Of a stretch of 64,000 nt of DNA, positions 46,382-59,480 are shown in pieces (positions within the stretch are counted from its first letter, which is position 1; the number at the start of each line of letters is the position of its first letter). Both the position numbers and the translations under genes were made by a program. The stretch spans positions 30,145,133 through 30,209,132 of the forward strand of contig NC_092346.1 in NCBI RefSeq assembly GCF_963676685.1. Reading direction: 5' to 3'. Under the pieces are notes generated by a model. It did not search any database, was not told where the DNA came from, and was given only the letters and a program-made list of their open reading frames with translations. The stretch comes from Mytilus edulis (taxonomy: Eukaryota > Mollusca > Bivalvia > Mytilida > Mytilidae).

Positions 46382-48897
46382 TTATGACGACCATTTTGTT
46401 AGTAGAGAGATCGCTTGCGTAGGGAGTGATCTAATGCTGTCAATGTTTATGTCTTTTTGTGTTTTAAGACAATAGAGACCATAAATGGCACTCGAGAAAA
46501 GTACAGATCTGGATATCAACCAAATCCATCCGTCATAAAGCCCTTTTGTGGTTCCTTCTCCTGCTCTTCTAGTTTGTAATGGATACCACGTCTTTTCGTC
46601 AACCTGTTCAATGGCTTGACGAGCTCCATCCCATTTTCCAGGTCCGTCTAGTCTCCATTGAGGAGGTGCAGCAGGGCCGAAAAACAGTTTGGACCAGAAT
46701 ATAGGGGCAGTGAAGAAATATTTGGTAAGATTGGGTTTGCATCCAATTAACCCAGCTATTTTGTCGACGTATGTTACTGCATGGATCTGTAGACAGTACT
46801 TCGGAGACTCCGGAAAATGATTTTTCATAAATTCGTGCTTTTTAGTAGCCATTAATTTCATGACTGACGCCGGCGGAAGTTGGCAATTTCCAGAGAACAC
46901 TCGCGCAGCCCATCTTGTTTGCATCTCTAAAATTGGCGGTAATGCTCCAAATGGCTGAACGAGACCAATGATTGCCAAGGTTGGCCGACTCAGATCAACT
47001 GGGAAAACTAATTCATGAAGATAAGGGAAATGGTTCTCTATTCTTACAATGGAGTCCTTCAGAAACGGGAAGCTAAATTTAAACCCTGTTGCTAAGATGA
47101 TAGCGTCTAAATTGTCTGCTGTTGTTCCATCTTCAAAAGTAACACTATTCGCTGCGAATTCTTTCACGTTAGGTTTTACTGTAATTGTTCCATACAGTAT
47201 ACGGGTTGGCAGGTCATCGCTGATTGTGACAACACTAAGACCAAATTTACCATTGGGTGCCAAGCTGTACTTTGTATGGTCAAATCGACTATTCAGCCTT
47301 TTAAAAGCAAACGGTTTCATTAACCAAAACGGTACTGTTAACCCGTAGCGTGTCATTGCTTTATGGTCAAAGGGGACACCTTGGTCTGTTGTTCTTTGTA
47401 TCACATATGTACCAGTTCGTGTGCTCATATAAACCTGTAAAATAGTAATCGCTAATTGGATGCTGTTTTATAGATAATTGAATTTTCAACAGTGAAAAAC
47501 ATTGCGTTATACTATTCCGTTTTTGTTTTTGTTGAGTAAACAAAATTGGGGGGATCTTCATCATAGGTAAGTAACAAAGATAATCCAGAGGAAAAAAAGG
47601 GGAAATCCGTTCTTGTTTATTTGTTAAAAAATTTCTGTATAGTAAATTTGCTGAAGCAATAGTACTAGATACAAATTCCGAAATGTGCATGCGATTTCTT
47701 GTAATTTTTTATTGCGAGGATAATCACCATGCGTTAAAACAGGATATCATTTTGTTTTATATTGTGATCAGATTGCTGTCCTTTTTTTTAAATTTTTATA
47801 CCGTTTTATTCTTTTCCCCATTTTGATTGGAACGACGCAAACGACCACTAGTTTACGATTTTTTATGTGAGATGGTTACAATCAACGCTTATTGTTTCAT
47901 ATGTTGTCTACTGTTAGCCGCAACGCGGAATAGATCTTAGGAAACAATTTCATGATGGGAAACAATTTTTTTCGACATTTTTGCCGGTCTTATCTTTCAT
48001 ATAAGCAATAAAGTGGTATCTCCATTTTCATTTATTTACTTATTTGTAACAGTCAGTCTGAAGCCCGTTTCCAGTGCGGAGTTTTCTTATTGGTGGCCTT
48101 CGGCTGTATTCTGCTGTTTGGTCGGGTTGTTGTCTCTTTAACACATTCTCCGTTTCCATTCTCAATTTTTTTTAACTATTATTAGCTAAATCCCCAACCT
48201 ATTTTTGTTAAAATCTGACTATTCGCAATAACATATATCTTTTCCATTAATGCAACTTATCACTTACATGTTCAGCATGACGACTTAATTCTGAAGCAAC
48301 ATCTGATGCAGAGTTCCCGATGCCAATCACAAGAACCCTCTTTCCCTCAAAACCTCGAAAATCTTTGTAGTCATGGGTGTGTAAAACGCGCCCTGTAAAG
48401 TTTGCAATTCCTTTAAAAGTTGGTATGAACGGTTCGTGGAGATGTCCATTACAAACCATAACACAGTCAAATATGTCTTTGTTTGTAGAATTAGTGGCGA
48501 GGTTTTTGTACGTTACCACCCATCTTCCGCTTTCTTCAAAGTCTTCCGCTTGTTCTACGCGCATAATCATATGTCTAAATCTTATATAATTTCTAAGCTT
48601 AAAATGTTCAGCATATAGTTGTAAGTATCGTTTGAAGTGTCTGTGTGCCATGAAGTTGGGAAATTCTTTCGGAATTGGAAAATCGCTATAACACGTCATT
48701 TCTTTGCTGGTGTTAATACTACACGAGTTGTATATACTGGGATCACCTTCCTTAGATTCGTCTTTGTAATTCCAAAGCCCGCCAACTTCGTCGTCTTTTT
48801 CAAAACAAACTGGTTCCATGCCTTCATCCAAGGAATTCTTAATACCAGCAAGACCTGCTACACCGGCACCAATCACGCATACCTTCTTTTTTGTCAT
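46382..48897 (-). CDS. Flavin-containing monooxygenase, gene 1 (2 exons, 560 aa)
   Basis: Exons are 48897-48268 and 47434-46382; the GT/AG intron falls in phase 0 after RHAEH. FMOs use FAD, NADPH and oxygen to oxidise soft nucleophiles (N or S) at the ER. Visible motifs: FAD-binding GAGVAG (10-15), EVGGLW, the FMO fingerprint FTGRVLHTHDY (167-177), NADPH-binding GIGNSASD (192-199) and ILATGF (about 323-328). A C-terminal hydrophobic stretch (WIWLISRSVLFSSAIYG) fits a tail anchor. Length is slightly above the usual ~530. It lies head-to-tail with FMO gene 2, sharing intron position and much of its sequence, so the pair is a tandem duplication. The frame is intact. The substrate and vertebrate counterpart cannot be told from sequence alone. 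Confidence 0.93.
48050..48175 (+). repeat. GGTTGTTGTCTCTTTG family, copy 3
   Basis: AGTCTGAAGCCCGTTTCCAG, TGGTGGCCTTCGGCTGTATT, GGTCGGGTTGTTGTCTCTTT and CTCCGTTTCCATTCTCAATT. It sits in the single intron of FMO gene 1. Confidence 0.85.
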
Positions 48898-48926
48898 CTG
48901 AAGAAGAAAACAAGTTATTTAATTGG

Positions 48927-49205
48927 TTATCAAAGGTACCAGTTGACTACTGGGCTGGTAATTAATACCCTCGGGAAAGAAACGTCCACCAGCAGTGGCA
49001 TTGACCCAGTGGGTAAATAGTTATCAAAGGTACCAGGATTATAATTTAGTACGCCAGACGCGCGTTTCGTCTACATAAGACTAATCAGTGACGCAATCAG
49101 TGACACTCATATCAAAATATTTATAAAGCCAAACAAGTAAAAAGTTGAAGAGCATTGAGCATCCAAAATTCAAAAAAGTTGTGCCAAACTTCAAAGAACA
49201 AGTGC
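48927..49205 (-). repeat. GACGAAACGCGCGTCTGG family, reverse copy
   Basis: It has CTACTGGGCTGGTAATTAAT, AACGTCCACCAGCAGTGGCA, then ACGCCAGACGCGCGTTTCGT and TTGAAGAGCATTGAGCATCC. This is the reverse of 30855-31214 with its halves rearranged, and starts 30 bases upstream of the FMO gene 1 start codon. Confidence 0.8.
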
Positions 49206-52200
49206 TTCAGGGTCAGTTAAATCTGCTTTCGTCTTGAATAGTTTTGGGAGATGTGGTATAAGTGCCAATGAGACAACTCTCCATCCAAATTACAATTTAT
49301 AAAAGCATTATAGGTCAAGGTACGGCCTTCAAGAAGCATTTGTCACCGGGCGTTTTAGCAACCATCCTGCAAGTCATCAACAAAAAAACATGCAAACTGT
49401 CATGTTTTAGATATTTTTAATAGTGTATTTTCCAAATCTCATGTTTTGTAAATATTAAACTTATTATCTCATTAAGATAGACATATAGGGAACAAACCAG
49501 AGTTGCAAAGCAAACGTCATCTGTTGTAAAAACTATAATAGCTTGTTTCGTCTTCTAAAACATCTTATCATGTTTTTTTTTCTATATTTCCATTTTGTTT
49601 TAAGTACATCGAAACTAAACTTGGTTTCGGTTTACATGTGTTTCTATAATATGTGTATGTATGTACGCTATCGCCGACTTATATTTTGGTCATACCACGT
49701 GTGATAACACTGAGTAATCTGGACAGACGTGTCATGGTCACTTAAATCAATTAAGGTTCATCATTCAAAAGGAATTGAAAAAAATATGGCCGTGTTCACA
49801 CCGCAAAATCTACAGACAAACTGGTGCATCTTGGAAAGTTTTTAGGCATGACAGGACCAAAATATATATTTTGTCTTAAAATTTAGTCATCATGCTCATA
49901 TGAAATAAACATCTTAAATTGATAAAGCAAACAAAAAATTGTAAATACTTACGTTCATCCCCGTGTATACAACCTGATAAAGTTATCTACAACTTTAATG
50001 GCTTTATAAAGGTAAAGGTCAGGATTAAAGAAGATAAATAATTAACACGCATAACTTACACAACCTGACGGGTGGCGGTATCTAATTATATTTAACTATT
50101 CTGTGTTATGGAAAGATCTTTTTCTCGTTTAAACCAATACAACTACGTTACACTAGTATAAATGTTGATGCATCGTTTGTGCATTTTCCAAATGATGTCA
50201 ATGAAGTGTTGTTCGAAGTTCAGGTGAATTTATCCATTTCATAAAGGTAGTTAATAAGGTGGGGTCCAACTATATGTCCAGCCATTCGAATGCATTGATC
50301 TCGTAAAAGGGGGGCTCAAACCCCGGAACCCCCATACTTCAACCCCTTGGTTCTGACACTGAAGCAAAATTGAAAATCTTGTAAAATGTTCAAGAACTGA
50401 AATAAGCTGAAGAAGGTCGATCCTTCATTTTTCAATTGCGTACCATCAACCCATGCACTGAAACGATAATAAAATACCCATATCTTTTTTAATTTTCCGC
50501 TGTTCTAGTACTTTTTGAAATAATTAAAATGCTAAGGTTCAAACATCATTTAGGAAGGTCAGCTATAATTACTTTACATTTAGATGTCATATTTTGATTG
50601 TAAAGCTTTTAATTATTCGTCTTGATGATGGCAAAATTTATATTTACCAATTCTGACAAAAAAATAACATGTTACTATATAGCAGAACATATACTTTAAA
50701 CAGTATCCTTAATTTCAGCTTTACCAGAGTATTTGAGATGCACGTATATATGCATTGAAAATAAAGACTCAAGCTTTACTGCCTTCGCCGTAGAATCATA
50801 AAGTTAGTGCCAAATACATGCTATGACGCAATGATATAAGGGATAAAAATCAAATAATTTCATTAAATCTTGATGACAAGAACTTTTTTTGGTGGTAACA
50901 TAATCATGTTTTAATGTTAATACCACAGAAACAACTTGCTGTGCATTTATAACAATTTGGGACATTTTTTTATGTGAAAGCATATTGTCAGGGTGGGAAA
51001 AGCTAAAAATAGCACAAATTCAGCACTTCTATATCGAAGACTACAAAATACATGTTCTATCATCAAAAGACCAATTTATTATTCTGAAAATTAACTAATG
51101 CCGGAATGCATGTCCTGAAGTACTTGATTTGAAAAACAAAAAGTTTCAGGAAGTAGAAAGGGGCAATTCATCATGTGTATGTTTCATTAACCATATATAG
51201 GAATTTATCCAAATACCATTGAATCTTTCAAGACGATAAAATTCGCAGAATTACAGCTTTATGTGTGTATCTCAAGCTTCTGGGTATCAAGTAAAGGTGT
51301 CCTTGTTTCTGGCTTAAATCCACAGTTTTAATAGATTTTTGACAAAAGTTTAAGTATATGTCTTCAAAAATGAAAAGGATGGCTAGAAAAGTTAATATTC
51401 AATAAAATAGAGACAAATGTATTATCTGTCAATGTATTCATTTTGGTCTCTCAAGTTTTTAAAAATACAAATGATACGAAAGATGTAAGCTGCAGGTCTT
51501 ATGAATTTCTAATCATTGGTTAATTGGGAATACCAGATGGAATCAACTACTCTCCATTCGTTAATTTTACGGACATCATCACGAATATCTGTTTTGCAGA
51601 CGGCGACGGAAATGTCGCAACCAAATCCCGTCCTCTTTACCCCGAATGTGATCTACCATATTAGACTTATCACCGGTTTGTACTTCTATCAGCAATACGA
51701 AGGGAACCACACGTGGAACAAAAAAACTACTACTGTAAAACCATTCAAACGGGAAAACCAACGGTCTAATCTATTTACCTAATTTTTTCACCATTTTTTT
51801 TTTTATTTGATAAAAACTATTCCAGAAAAAAACATTTTCTGAGCATAGAAAAATATGTTCTTATTACTGAACACGTTTTACAAGCTATCGTTAACCTTCG
51901 AATTGAAATACTCCTGTTCACGTGGACGTTACTTCCAGTTTAGGTTTATTGACATCTTGGATTGTCATGAGATTTTTCAGTGATAGTCGGGTTTGATTGG
52001 TCCATAAATGTTTGATGTTTAGTATGGTAAAATGGATGTATTACATAAATGTTTTTATTTCATACTTTCATCAATTCTCTCTCATAAACTTATAGTTCAT
52101 CTATTTTCTTATGTACAACAAGTGTGATAACTGTGTACAACTTCGGACATGCAGTATTTCATGCCCAATAGAGTGTCGGTATGTTTATTGTTTTCATTCA

Positions 52201-52440
52201 CATTAGATACCATGCACTTTCTTTATATGGATTTTCCCTTCGAAATAATTATATGCCTACTGATTGTTGATGTAAACACCTATAAGTCAATGATATCAAC
52301 AAAGAGCACAACTTAATTATACCCTAAACTAGAAAGGTTTTTTTAATGAGAAAAACAATTTCTAATATTAAGCTGACTATTTTATAATGTACATTAATTA
52401 AGAATTATATACAATAAAAGAAAAACATCAAAACAAAAAA
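49206..52440. other. Intergenic region between the two FMO genes
   Basis: It holds a partial GTGGTATGAGTGCC copy at 49247-49345, a degraded GGCGGATCC MITE at 50255-50355 (CCAACTATATGTCCAGCCAT, AATGCATTGATC) and a mosaic repeat at 51540-51780 (GACATCATCACGAATATCTG, then GGGAAAACCAACGGTCTAAT). The rest is AT-rich with no gene. Confidence 0.6.
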
Positions 52441-52501
52441 TTATGAGAAATTATCAAAAGTATAGTCCTAGTCTTTACCAGTATAGGGTAGTCAATTTAT
52501 T

Positions 52502-54792
52502 TCAAACTTTAAATGAATGTACACTATATCCGTTAGAGAACACAAAACGAAGAATAAAAAGTACGAGTATAAACATAATAAATCTCTTCAACCATTTGAT
52601 CCATCCGTCATATAATCCTTCAAGTTCTCCTGCTCCAGATTGCCGCGTTTTCATTGGATAGTATGTATTCTCCTCAACTTTCTCTATTGCCTTTCGCGCT
52701 CCGTCCCATTTTCCTGGACCATCCAGTCTCCATTGTGGTGGGGTAGCAGGCCCGAAGTATAATTTATACCAAAGCTTTGGATCTGTGAAAAAGTACTTTA
52801 GAAGGTTCGGTTTGCAACCTATTTTCGAAGAAATTGTATCTAAGTAGGCAATGAAAAATACTTGAAGACTGTACCGTGGTGAATCGACATACTTTTTCTT
52901 TAAAAATTGTCGCCTTTCCTCAACAACTCTACGACGTTCGGTTGGGCTTGGTAAAGTGCATTTACCAGAGAACACCATACTCGCCCAGCGCGCTTGAATT
53001 TCTAGAATTGGCGCGAGACTACCAAATGGTTGAACAAGACCCACTACTGCTAAAGTACTCGGTTCCATGTCTACAGGAAATACAAGTTCATATAAGTACG
53101 CAAAATGGTTATCTACTTCAATGATGGAATTATCTAGAAACGGAAAACTGTATGTAAACCCGGTTGCCAAGACAACGACATCGATATTGTCAACCATAGA
53201 ACCATCATCAAAAATTACTCCTTTCTCTGTGAACTTCTCCACGTTCGACTTGATGCTGATGGCGCCATATAATATGCGGTTGGGTAAATCGTCGCTTATG
53301 GTGACAACTCCGCCATCAAACCGGAAGTTAGGAGCCAGTCCATAGTTTGAATGTTTGTATTTGTAGTTAATTTTGTTGTAATGGATTGGTCTCATGATAT
53401 CCCATGGAAGACTCTGGCTATATCTGTTTAATGCTATATGATCAAACGGAACGCCGTACTCGCCAGCTCTTGACTGAATGTAAGAACCTCTTCTGGTGCT
53501 GACATATACCTTGAAAAAACACACTGTATAAATCAATGATATGGTTATGAACAAACAGACAAACATATACATTGTATTATTTTCATTACATTTTAAAAAT
53601 TTGTAAGATTTCTGTTGTTTCCATATAGCTTTTTCTGTGTCATTTTTGTCTCTTGTGGAGAGTTGTCTCATCGGCAATCATACCACATCTTCTTTTTTTT
53701 TTCATTTTAAAGATATTTTATGCGACATTTAATGAATTTTTCGTTCTGTTTAATGTTTATGTGTGCTAAATATAGAAGATAACGAATTAGAATGAAAAAA
53801 AACACCTTTTTATTGAGCAGCATAAGATATGTTGTGACCAGAAAATAATTGTTTTGGGGGTACTTGTGAGCCGATTTGTACCAATTGAGATTTACCGTAA
53901 AACAGTAGAGATTATTTATTCTGGTCCATTTATGTATGATAAACTGCATTATCTCTGGCTTTTAAAGTAGATAGCTTCATAACCAAATTTTTTATGCTAT
54001 GTTTTGTCTAAAATGTTGGGTTTTTCATTACTCACTTGAGGAACAATTTTCAAGCGCAAAGCCATGTGTTTCACACCCCGTCTTTTATATGTAAGTTAGT
54101 ATTTGCTGTTAAAACCATTTTCTGCATCCTACCATAAGATATTCCCATTAAAGAAACTACCATAAATGGAAACTTACATGCTCAGCATGTCTACTTAGTT
54201 CACATGCAACGTCTGCTCCAGAATTTCCAATACCAATAACCAGTATGCGTTTGTCTTCGTATCCATGGAAAGTCTTATAGTCACGTGTATGCATCACTTT
54301 ACCCTTAAACCTGTCCAAGCCAGGGAATGCTGGTTTGTTAGGTTCATGCAAATGTCCATTGCATACCATTACAAAATCAAATAGTTCTGTAGAGGTCTTT
54401 CCGGATTTCGTGTTCTGTGTTCTGACTTTCCATCTGTTGTCGTCACTTTTCTCGATTTTTTCAACTAATGTTTGAAATCTTATACAGCTCATCAGATCAA
54501 AATGATCAGCATAGAGTTTTAAATACTTCTTAAAATGCTTATGATCCATATAATTTGGGAATTCTTTAGGGATAGGAAAATCGCTATAACATGAAATTTC
54601 TTTACTGGTATTGATACTGCAAGAATTGTATAAACTTGTGTCGCCCTCTTTCGCTGTTGTATGATAGTTCCAAAGACCTCCAATGTCAGTATCTTTCTCG
54701 TAGCAGACGACATCAAAACCTTCCTCCAAACTATTTTTTATTGACGCAAGCCCTGCTACCCCTGCACCTACTACGCATACCCGTTTTGTCAT
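52502..54792 (-). CDS. Flavin-containing monooxygenase, gene 2 (2 exons, 540 aa)
   Basis: Exons are 54792-54178 and 53509-52502, joined in phase 0 after RHAEH, exactly as in gene 1. It has FAD-binding GAGVAG (9-14), IGGLW, fingerprint FKGKVMHTRDY (162-172), NADPH-binding GIGNSGAD (187-194) and VLATGF in the second exon. The C-terminal hydrophobic stretch (FIMFILVLFILRFVF) is a likely membrane anchor. Near-identical blocks shared with gene 1 (LYNSCSINTSKE, CYSDFPIPKEFPN, VMVCNGHLHEP, WRLDGPGKWDGAR) mark a tandem duplicate that has since diverged. The stop codon runs straight into AATAAA, so the 3' untranslated region may be very short unless another signal is used. The gene is intact. Confidence 0.93.
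53655..53700 (-). repeat. Short GTGGTATGAGTGCC family tip, reverse
   Basis: GTGGAGAGTTGTCTCATCGG and CATACCACATCTTCTT, in the intron of FMO gene 2. Confidence 0.8.
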
Positions 54793-54899
54793 CTGAAAAA
54801 AAGGATTATTTCATCAATGATATAATATTTCCTAAACTCAATATGCTTTTGTATTCCGGTGTCTTTTTAATACGTGTTTAGGACTCTTTTTAGGTGGTT

Positions 54900-57800
54900 C
54901 CTATACGTTTAAATTTATTGTTGGGGTATTTGCGCAGGTATTGATTACTAGGTCGTTTTTATAGTGATAATTCGATTACCAGACCAAATATTTCATGATT
55001 ATGATTATTTGATTATCTAAGAATGTATTTTTGATTATTTGATTATCTCGTTTAAAAACAGTTAATGATTATGTGATAATATTGGCAAAAACTTCGTGAT
55101 TATGTGATTATTAGACACCCCGAGGGGTCTCTTTTATAGTAGCAGAATATTGAGATTGACATGTTGTTGCTACGTTTTCTTTTGTGATCCTGTTTTTACA
55201 ATGCTTGCAATGCTTAATAGTTCTAGTTATAAGAAGACATTCACAATGGTTAAAATATTTGTGGTACCAGAAGAAAATTATCATATGTAGATGTCACATC
55301 ACCAATTCAACAGACCAGCATCATGAATTATAAGTTTGTAAAAGTAATGCCTACTTTGACAAAATGTAAATATAAAATGTACCTTTGAAATTGTTATTTA
55401 CATCGAATACCAAAGAAAACCTGGGACTATTATACTAAGTACTACTAGTATAATGGTCTCAGAGAAAACTTACTAAATATTTGAATATACGAATTTTTTG
55501 TTGAAAGATCAAATATATTTGGACCAATTTGGGCTTAATTTTATTTTATTTTGCTTATTGTAATTTTTATGTAACTACTGCGTCATTGAGTTCTTGGTTT
55601 ACGTTTAATTTGGAAGTTTTATATTCTGTTCAATAAGATTCGTGTGAGTTTTTTCTAGATATAAAATAAGAAACCAAAAAAGGGTGTTGCGTTAAATCCA
55701 TGCAAAGTTAAAGACTGTTTACAGATCTTTTACCGTTGATCTTTATTTTATGGAGATTGCAATGTAAGAATTTTTGACAACAGGAAAACCACAAAGAACA
55801 CATCCAAAGCTTTTAGATGATATACTATAACATAGCTGTATATTAGGTGGGTGCATTAAAGTCTAGATTCCTGAAAAATACCTTTCTCTGAAAAGGGAGA
55901 CAATTTGAACTGAACATAACTGGACTACATACCTTGTACTTCTCGTCTCTATGTGAATCTCGTCTCTATGTATTCACAGCCATCTGTATGTTCTCAACAA
56001 TTTTATAACGATTTTGATAAGATATTTCATAAGTTAACTGATTAATGTATGGAATATTACGTCATATATAGTAAGGGGTGCCTGATCTGAAGAAATATTA
56101 GAAGTTTACAGTGTTCATAATGAGGTGAAAGAGATTTGGACACATCCGTTTGGGAATTAACACAGTTCTGGGAGGTTGTAATGTCTGATCTTTTAAGTCG
56201 ACCATTATGCATTGCTGCTCTTTTCGGGGTTCATTTCTTTAATATCATAGAATAAAAGAAAAAGTGGAATTACAATACTATTGTCTCCTCGTGATCCATA
56301 GTTGAGTGTCTAAAGACTATGCCAAGCTATAACCTATATTTAATCTTTTAAAAGGTGTGAGCCTATAATGGAATATGTCTTTTTTTGTGATGATTCCACG
56401 TGGTTGTTTTCGGGGTATCTACGGAGACGAAATGCGCGACATGATTTTTCAAAATCTCAACCCTCCCCCTATACCTCTAGTCAATGTAGAATAAAGAATC
56501 ACAAAGCAATACGCACAGTAAAACTCAGTTTAAAAGAAGTCTGAGTCCGATGTCAGAATAGGTAACAAAAGAAGCTAAGCAAAATGACAATGACACATAA
56601 ATTAACAAAGGACTACTAGCAGTTACTGACATGCCAACTCCAAAAAAGATTATTTCTTCATCATATGAAAATCAAGAACAATACCTCCCGTAAGGGGTTG
56701 AGTAGCATACCATCATAAAATATATGAGAAGAACATAACCCGTATCATGCCATCATGTTTGTTTTCTTTTGGATAACATGCTTACAGGTAACATTGCTAA
56801 GGGAGAAACTGTTGTAAATGCACAAATCTTGCGAAAGATAACTCTTATCCTACTAATTTGTCCTTTGGTTACACCATTGACTTTAAAATTGTAACATTTC
56901 CTTTTGATGAAATTTTTAATTATAAAACCAACATACACCTCCTAAATCATTTAAAAAATGTTTGTATGGATCAAAATGCAATAAAAAGTGATAAATCATA
57001 ATAACAAATGATATGAAAAATAGTCATATTTAAAGTCTGAAAGGATTTATATATATTGTAAAAAATAAGGATTTATATATATTGTAAAAAATAACAGTTT
57101 ATTCTGGCTATCTCCAAGGGTTTAAGAAAACATTAAGGATGTTTTTATAACATTTCATACTGTAAACTCTATATTGTGTATCACAAAACATTCATATCTA
57201 ACATATGCAAGTGTTGTTTTGATATATTTTCATGTCTGTGACCTCAAAATACCCAATAACATAGTTTTGCATGTTTTTTTTATAATGACTCGTGTGCATA
57301 ACGCAAGTCAGAAGCCTGTTATTTAGTGGCTGTATATCATTAATGATTTTGTTTGTTGTTTGGTATATAATAATGCCGTTTTTGTTTTGTTTTGTTTTGT
57401 TTTGTTTTGTTTTTGTTTATTCATTTCAGAGCCTTTTTAAAGATAACTATACGGTACGGGTGTTGCTTATTGGTGAAGTAATGTGAGCAAAAATACTAAC
57501 AAACACCTTATGCCATTCTATTTTGTTTACTTTTTGTGTTTGGTGTAATTGCGGATGCATAGTGGTGGTGGCGGGGGTATATTCTTCTCAATCTTTATTC
57601 AACAATGGGTTTCGATCATGTTTTTTGGGGATATTTTTAACTCTTTTAATTGCTGTGGGATACCGTATGGCATATTATGTTAATAGTAAACAAAAAGGTA
57701 ACACATACTACTTTCATGTGATGAAGTTTCTTATTTGGAGATAGACCTTTTTAACAAATTGTCGGCATTCCTATGGAATTTTGCGCTTTTCAATGTCGAC

Positions 57801-59430
57801 CCTTTCTTATTTTCGAACGAGTCGGAGTTCCTTCAGACAAATTATCAAAAATGAGAATATCATAGAAGCAAGATAATTTAGTTTCACATTCAGATATATT
57901 GGTGATGTTTTTCTATTAAAAATCAAATTATTTCTGATTGGGTTCCATTAATATATCCTCAAGAAGTATAAATAAAAGAAACAATAGACAAGGCTCCCTC
58001 CACCTCATATTTATACTTATAACTCGAATTTGACATAAGTGGTCATCTCGGTACCTGATTCTAAGAGAAACAATATAATTTTAAATTTGAATTATAAATC
58101 TCCTAAGCAGCAAAAAAGCAACTTCACCTGCATATGGGAAACACTCATGTAGATTTCGAAAAAAGAGCAGGCTAATGCCGCTACAAGGCAGCACTCGCAC
58201 CCGCAAAGTGGAAAGGGATTAATATAAGTTGCAAAACTTGTTTCCCAATCCACAATACATAAATATGTTTAAATTAAATTATTATATGGGATATACATTT
58301 CCCTACTAATTCGGGTATTCATGAGCTTGCAGCTGCTACTCAGACTTAATATGCCACCATTTCCAGAACAGAAGGTTGACGAACCATTATGATAGTTAAG
58401 TCAAAGAACGTCTCGTCCTCTTTCTTAAAAAAGAAGGTTCATCGGAAGAAACCAAGACCTTGTTGAAAACTACTTCACAAAGAATACAAGATGGCCATGA
58501 AGTATTGACTATAGGCACTGACGTTATTTATCATCTAAACTATGTGTTAAAGTGCTTTTTTTATTCGTGTTTGTATTTATTTAATATTTACTGTTTAGTC
58601 TGTTTTTGGTATATATTCTTTTGTCGTGGCTAGGTATTTATATATCCCGACTTTTTGTTATTGTGCTCGTGTCATTTTTTGTACAAGTATTCTTGTCTTT
58701 CATTTTAGCTTATGTACTTTTCTATAGGGTGTCAATATGCCATTTTTATTGTGATTAAGATCATAATACAGTGTTGACTGCTGTAATCCAAATGTTGACA
58801 TTGTTATACCTATTATGTCTGTTTGTTTTGCTTACTCGTTGTTGTCAATATAATGGAATTATATGCGAATGTCATACAAGTGAGAGGTTTAGCTTGCTAT
58901 AAAACCAGATTTAATCCATCATTTTCTACATATGGAAATGCCCGTAACAAGTCAGGAATATTACAGTTGTCTTCCATTCGTTTGATATGTTTGTTTTTTT
59001 TTGTTGTTGGTTTTTTTTTTTTGCCTTTTGATAAATGACTTCTTTCTGAATTTTTCATCGGGTTCGGTAATTTTGTATTTTACTTTCTATAATTTTGTTG
59101 GTTTGTCACAAATTGAAAATTTGAAAATATTGCACTGTTTAGAAATGTGTTTATAATTTGCAGCATTTTCTTTAAATATGGGACATAGATCCTCACAAAA
59201 TAATGTTAGTATCAAGCGTTAAAACTGTGTGAACTGTACACATAGGAACAAACACAGACACCGACTGTTTCAGTAAACTCAAAATTTCTAATTTATGAAA
59301 ATTCGGGATCCAGTGTGTGAATGTAACAGCAAAACAAAATTATATGAAAAACTTTGAGCAATCAAAAGTATACTGACGCGAGAATGAGACAAGGTCAAAA
59401 TAAAGTGCCAAAATAAGCTAATATACTTTC
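54900..59430. other. Intergenic region between FMO gene 2 and the transferase gene
   Basis: GATTATTTGATTAT-type words cluster at 54945-55110. A 26-bp unit (AAGGATTTATATATATTGTA...) is doubled at 57041-57092. TTTTG microsatellite at 57380-57418. A dispersed-repeat-like stretch lies at 58140-58560, and a GTGAGAGGTTTAGCT copy at 58877-59095. No gene is supported. Confidence 0.55.
58877..59095 (+). repeat. GTGAGAGGTTTAGCT family, copy 3
   Basis: AAGTGAGAGGTTTAGCTTGC, TATAAAACCAGATTTAATCC, GTCAGGAATATTACAG and TTCCATTCGTTTGATATG in order, close to full length. Confidence 0.85.
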
Positions 59431-59436
59431 CAAAAA

Positions 59437-59442
59437 TTTATT
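59437..59442 (-). terminator. Poly(A) signal AATAAA
   Basis: It lies about 40 bases after the stop codon of the transferase gene on the minus strand. Confidence 0.55.
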
Positions 59443-59480
59443 CAATATACAAATGCAACATCATATAAAAATATAAATAT

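Noticed and set aside
57292-57744. Two plus-strand frames (64 and 73 codons) with hydrophobic stretches
   Set aside because: The first includes a TTTTG microsatellite and dispersed-repeat words; neither shows a family motif.
58140-58560. Stretch with GCACTCGCACCCGCAAAGTGG and AAGAACGTCTCGTCCTC words, considered as a retroelement end
   Set aside because: It resembles a dispersed mussel repeat from memory, but no reverse transcriptase, integrase or boundaries are visible, so no element is called.
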